Notes under the pieces: generated by a model | The model's database searches: none | What the model was told of the DNA's origin: nothing | Seen by the model: only the letters and a program-made list of their open reading frames with translations | Position numbers and translations under genes: made by a program | Assembly: GCF_040537815.1 (NCBI RefSeq) | Contig: NZ_JBEWSZ010000001.1 | Span: 4,774,001 to 4,838,000 of the forward strand | DNA: 64,000 nucleotides | Reading direction: 5' to 3' | From: Mesorhizobium shangrilense | Lineage (GTDB): Bacteria > Pseudomonadota > Alphaproteobacteria > Rhizobiales > Rhizobiaceae | In this document: positions 62,561-64,000 of the stretch, in pieces | Layout: the number at the start of each line of letters is the position of its first letter | How positions within the stretch are numbered: position 1 is the first letter of the stretch

Positions 62561-62617
62561 AAGACCACCCACCAGCGTTAGTGTAGGATGAGGGTTCGCG
62601 CTCGGGAGGAATCCATC

Positions 62618-62920
62618 ATGCGCACCATGCTCGTTCTTGCTCTGCTTGCCTTTGCCATGCCTGCCTATGCCGCCAACCATGCGGTCCAGATCAAGGGCAT
62701 GAAATTCAACCCGGCGAAAATCTCGGTCGCCGTTGGCGATACCATCACTTTCACCAATGCCGACCCGATGACGCACACCGCCACCGCGCTTGACGGCTCC
62801 TTCGACACCGGTCACCTCGCCACCGGCAAGAGCGCCAAGGTCAAGATATCAGCTGCGGGCGCCCACCCATTCCATTGCGCGATCCACAGCACTATGAAGG
62901 GCACTGTCACGGCGAAATAG
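62618..62920 (+). CDS. Cupredoxin (plastocyanin/azurin-type) exported protein
   Basis: A 100-residue periplasmic blue-copper-like protein. Signal peptide 1-18 (ending PAYAAN), then a plastocyanin fold with copper ligands His in PMTHTATA and Cys/His/Met in FHCAIHSTMKGTV. The ATG at 62618 follows GGAGGA. Alternative: amicyanin-like. Probably carries electrons between periplasmic redox proteins. Confidence 0.92.
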   Translation: MRTMLVLALLAFAMPAYAANHAVQIKGMKFNPAKISVAVGDTITFTNADPMTHTATALDGSFDTGHLATGKSAKVKISAAGAHPFHCAIHSTMKGTVTAK

Positions 62921-63003
62921 CACGGCTGGCCGGTTTTCCTTTCGGCGGCCGATCGGCTAAGGGCGGGGAGCAAACATCCTCGCTTCTCCGGATCGCCGCC
63001 TCA

Positions 63004-64000
63004 ATGACCACCAAGACCAAGCCTCAGTCCTTCGCCAGGTCGCCCCTGTTCCTCGGGATCGACACCGGCGGCACCTATACCGACGCCGTGTTGTGGTCCG
63101 AAACGGAGGGCCCCCAACAAGGACCCAACAAGGGCAAGGTGCTGGCCAAGGCCAAGTCGCTGACGACGCGGCACGATCTTGCCGTCGGCATTTCAGGCGC
63201 GGTCGACGCGGTGCTGGCGAAGGCCGGCACCGACCCGGCGGCGATAAAACTGGTGTCGATGTCGACGACGCTTGCCACCAACGCGCTGGTCGAGGGCCAG
63301 GGCGGCCGGGTGGCGCTGATCATGATCGGCTTTTCGGAGGCCGACCTCGCGCGCGACGGGCTGAAGACGGCATTGGGCACTGACCCGGTGGTGTTCTGCC
63401 CTGGCGGTCATGATGTGCATGGCAATGCCGCGAAGCTGGACCTCTCGGCGTTGGAGGCAGCGCTGCCCGAGCTGGAAAAATCGGTGTCCGGCTTCGCCGT
63501 CTGCGCCTATTTCGCCACCCGCAATCCGGCGCATGAGATCACCGCCCGCGACCTGATCCGCGAGAAGACCGGCCTGCCGGTCACCGCCAGCCACGAACTC
63601 TCCGCCAAGCTCGGCGGCCCGCGCCGGGCGCTGACGACGCTGCTCAATGCAAGGCTGATCTCGATGATCGACCGGCTGGTGGCGGCAACCGAAGGTTTCC
63701 TCGAAGCCCGCAAGATCGCCGCCCCCCTGATGGTGGTGCGCGGCGACGGCGCGCTCGTCTCGGCCGCCTTCGCCCGTCAGCGACCGATCGAGACCATCCT
63801 GTCCGGCCCGGCCGCCAGTCTGGTCGGTGCCCACCACATGACCGGCCTCGACAATGCCATGGTCTCCGACATCGGCGGCACCACCACCGACGTCGCGGTG
63901 CTGGACAAGGGCCGGCCGCGGCTTGATCCCGAAGGCGCCACGGTCGGTGGCTTCCGCACCATGGTCGAGGCAGTGGCGATGCGCACCTTCGGCCTCGGCG
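63004..64000 (+). CDS. Hydantoinase A/oxoprolinase N-terminal region (partial, right edge)
   Basis: 332 visible residues of a HyuA-type ATP-dependent amidohydrolase, cleaving hydantoins, 5-oxoproline or, with a partner subunit, acetone. The ASKHA-like phosphate site LGIDTGGTYTDAV is at about 17-29, SMSTTLATNALVEG follows, and DIGGTTTDVAVLD (about 294-306) is the second block. The frame runs to the window end, so whether it is fused to HyuB is unknown. Confidence 0.9.
   Translation, partial: MTTKTKPQSFARSPLFLGIDTGGTYTDAVLWSETEGPQQGPNKGKVLAKAKSLTTRHDLAVGISGAVDAVLAKAGTDPAAIKLVSMSTTLATNALVEGQGGRVALIMIGFSEADLARDGLKTALGTDPVVFCPGGHDVHGNAAKLDLSALEAALPELEKSVSGFAVCAYFATRNPAHEITARDLIREKTGLPVTASHELSAKLGGPRRALTTLLNARLISMIDRLVAATEGFLEARKIAAPLMVVRGDGALVSAAFARQRPIETILSGPAASLVGAHHMTGLDNAMVSDIGGTTTDVAVLDKGRPRLDPEGATVGGFRTMVEAVAMRTFGLG

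Noticed and set aside
1..64000. Prophage, insertion sequence or integrative element
   Set aside because: I found no transposase, integrase, phage structural gene or attachment-site duplication. The tRNA-Leu at 41936-42020 has no integrase next to it.

Overview
The window looks like chromosome of a GC-rich alphaproteobacterium of the Rhizobiales, most likely Mesorhizobium or a near relative. The evidence is the AcvB/LpiA-type pair, several rhizobial palindromic repeat elements, the glk / ABC exporter / dapB / gpmA / tRNA-Leu block, and protein sequences that read as Phyllobacteriaceae. This is judged by eye. I see no rRNA, insertion sequence, prophage, CRISPR array or replication origin. About 61 protein genes and one tRNA fill the window, and no gene-free gap exceeds 300 bases.

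Left part (1-19.7 kb), carbohydrate and carbon-compound use: (i) a glucitol-type PTS operon (gutM, srlA, srlE, srlB, HPr-enzyme I fusion cut by the left edge), unusual for rhizobia; (ii) a HAD phosphatase; (iii) an operon for a complete 2-oxoacid (or acetoin-type) dehydrogenase complex (E1 alpha, E1 beta, E2, E3) led by a SAF-domain oxidoreductase, whose E2 carries two in-frame copies of a 138-bp repeat exactly in its two linkers; (iv) a Ugp-like ABC importer, a phosphoesterase, SurE and a SorC regulator, with matching promoter motifs.

Second part (19.8-32.1 kb), a probable amine or amino-acid catabolic island: class III aminotransferase, BetI-like repressor, SDR, aldehyde dehydrogenase, N-formylglutamate-amidohydrolase-like enzyme, XRE-cupin regulator, a five-gene branched-chain-type ABC importer and a PuuA-like glutamine synthetase. 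The mix recalls the gamma-glutamylated putrescine (Puu) pathway, but without PuuB/PuuD.

Third part (32.2-42.1 kb), housekeeping: uppP, a GST, queG, an epimerase, mepA, glk, an MsbA-like exporter, dapB, gpmA and tRNA-Leu(CAG).

Fourth part (42.3-50.8 kb), redox: cytochrome b561, PepSY protein and a two-component system converge on an operon for a flavinylated FMN-binding protein, ApbE and an RnfD/NqrB-FNR fusion. Together they look like a regulated transmembrane electron-transfer module. A cNMP-binding thioredoxin-reductase-like protein lacking the CxxC follows, overlapping a UBP-type zinc-finger gene.

Fifth part (50.6-64 kb): lysyl-phosphatidylglycerol genes (mprF/lpiA and acvB), a BTAD-TPR regulator divergent from a cysteine-synthase-like / PLP-decarboxylase pair, two small exported six-cysteine paralogues around a DUF1579-like gene, a ferredoxin-CDGSH protein, a cupredoxin and the start of a hydantoinase A/oxoprolinase gene cut by the right edge.
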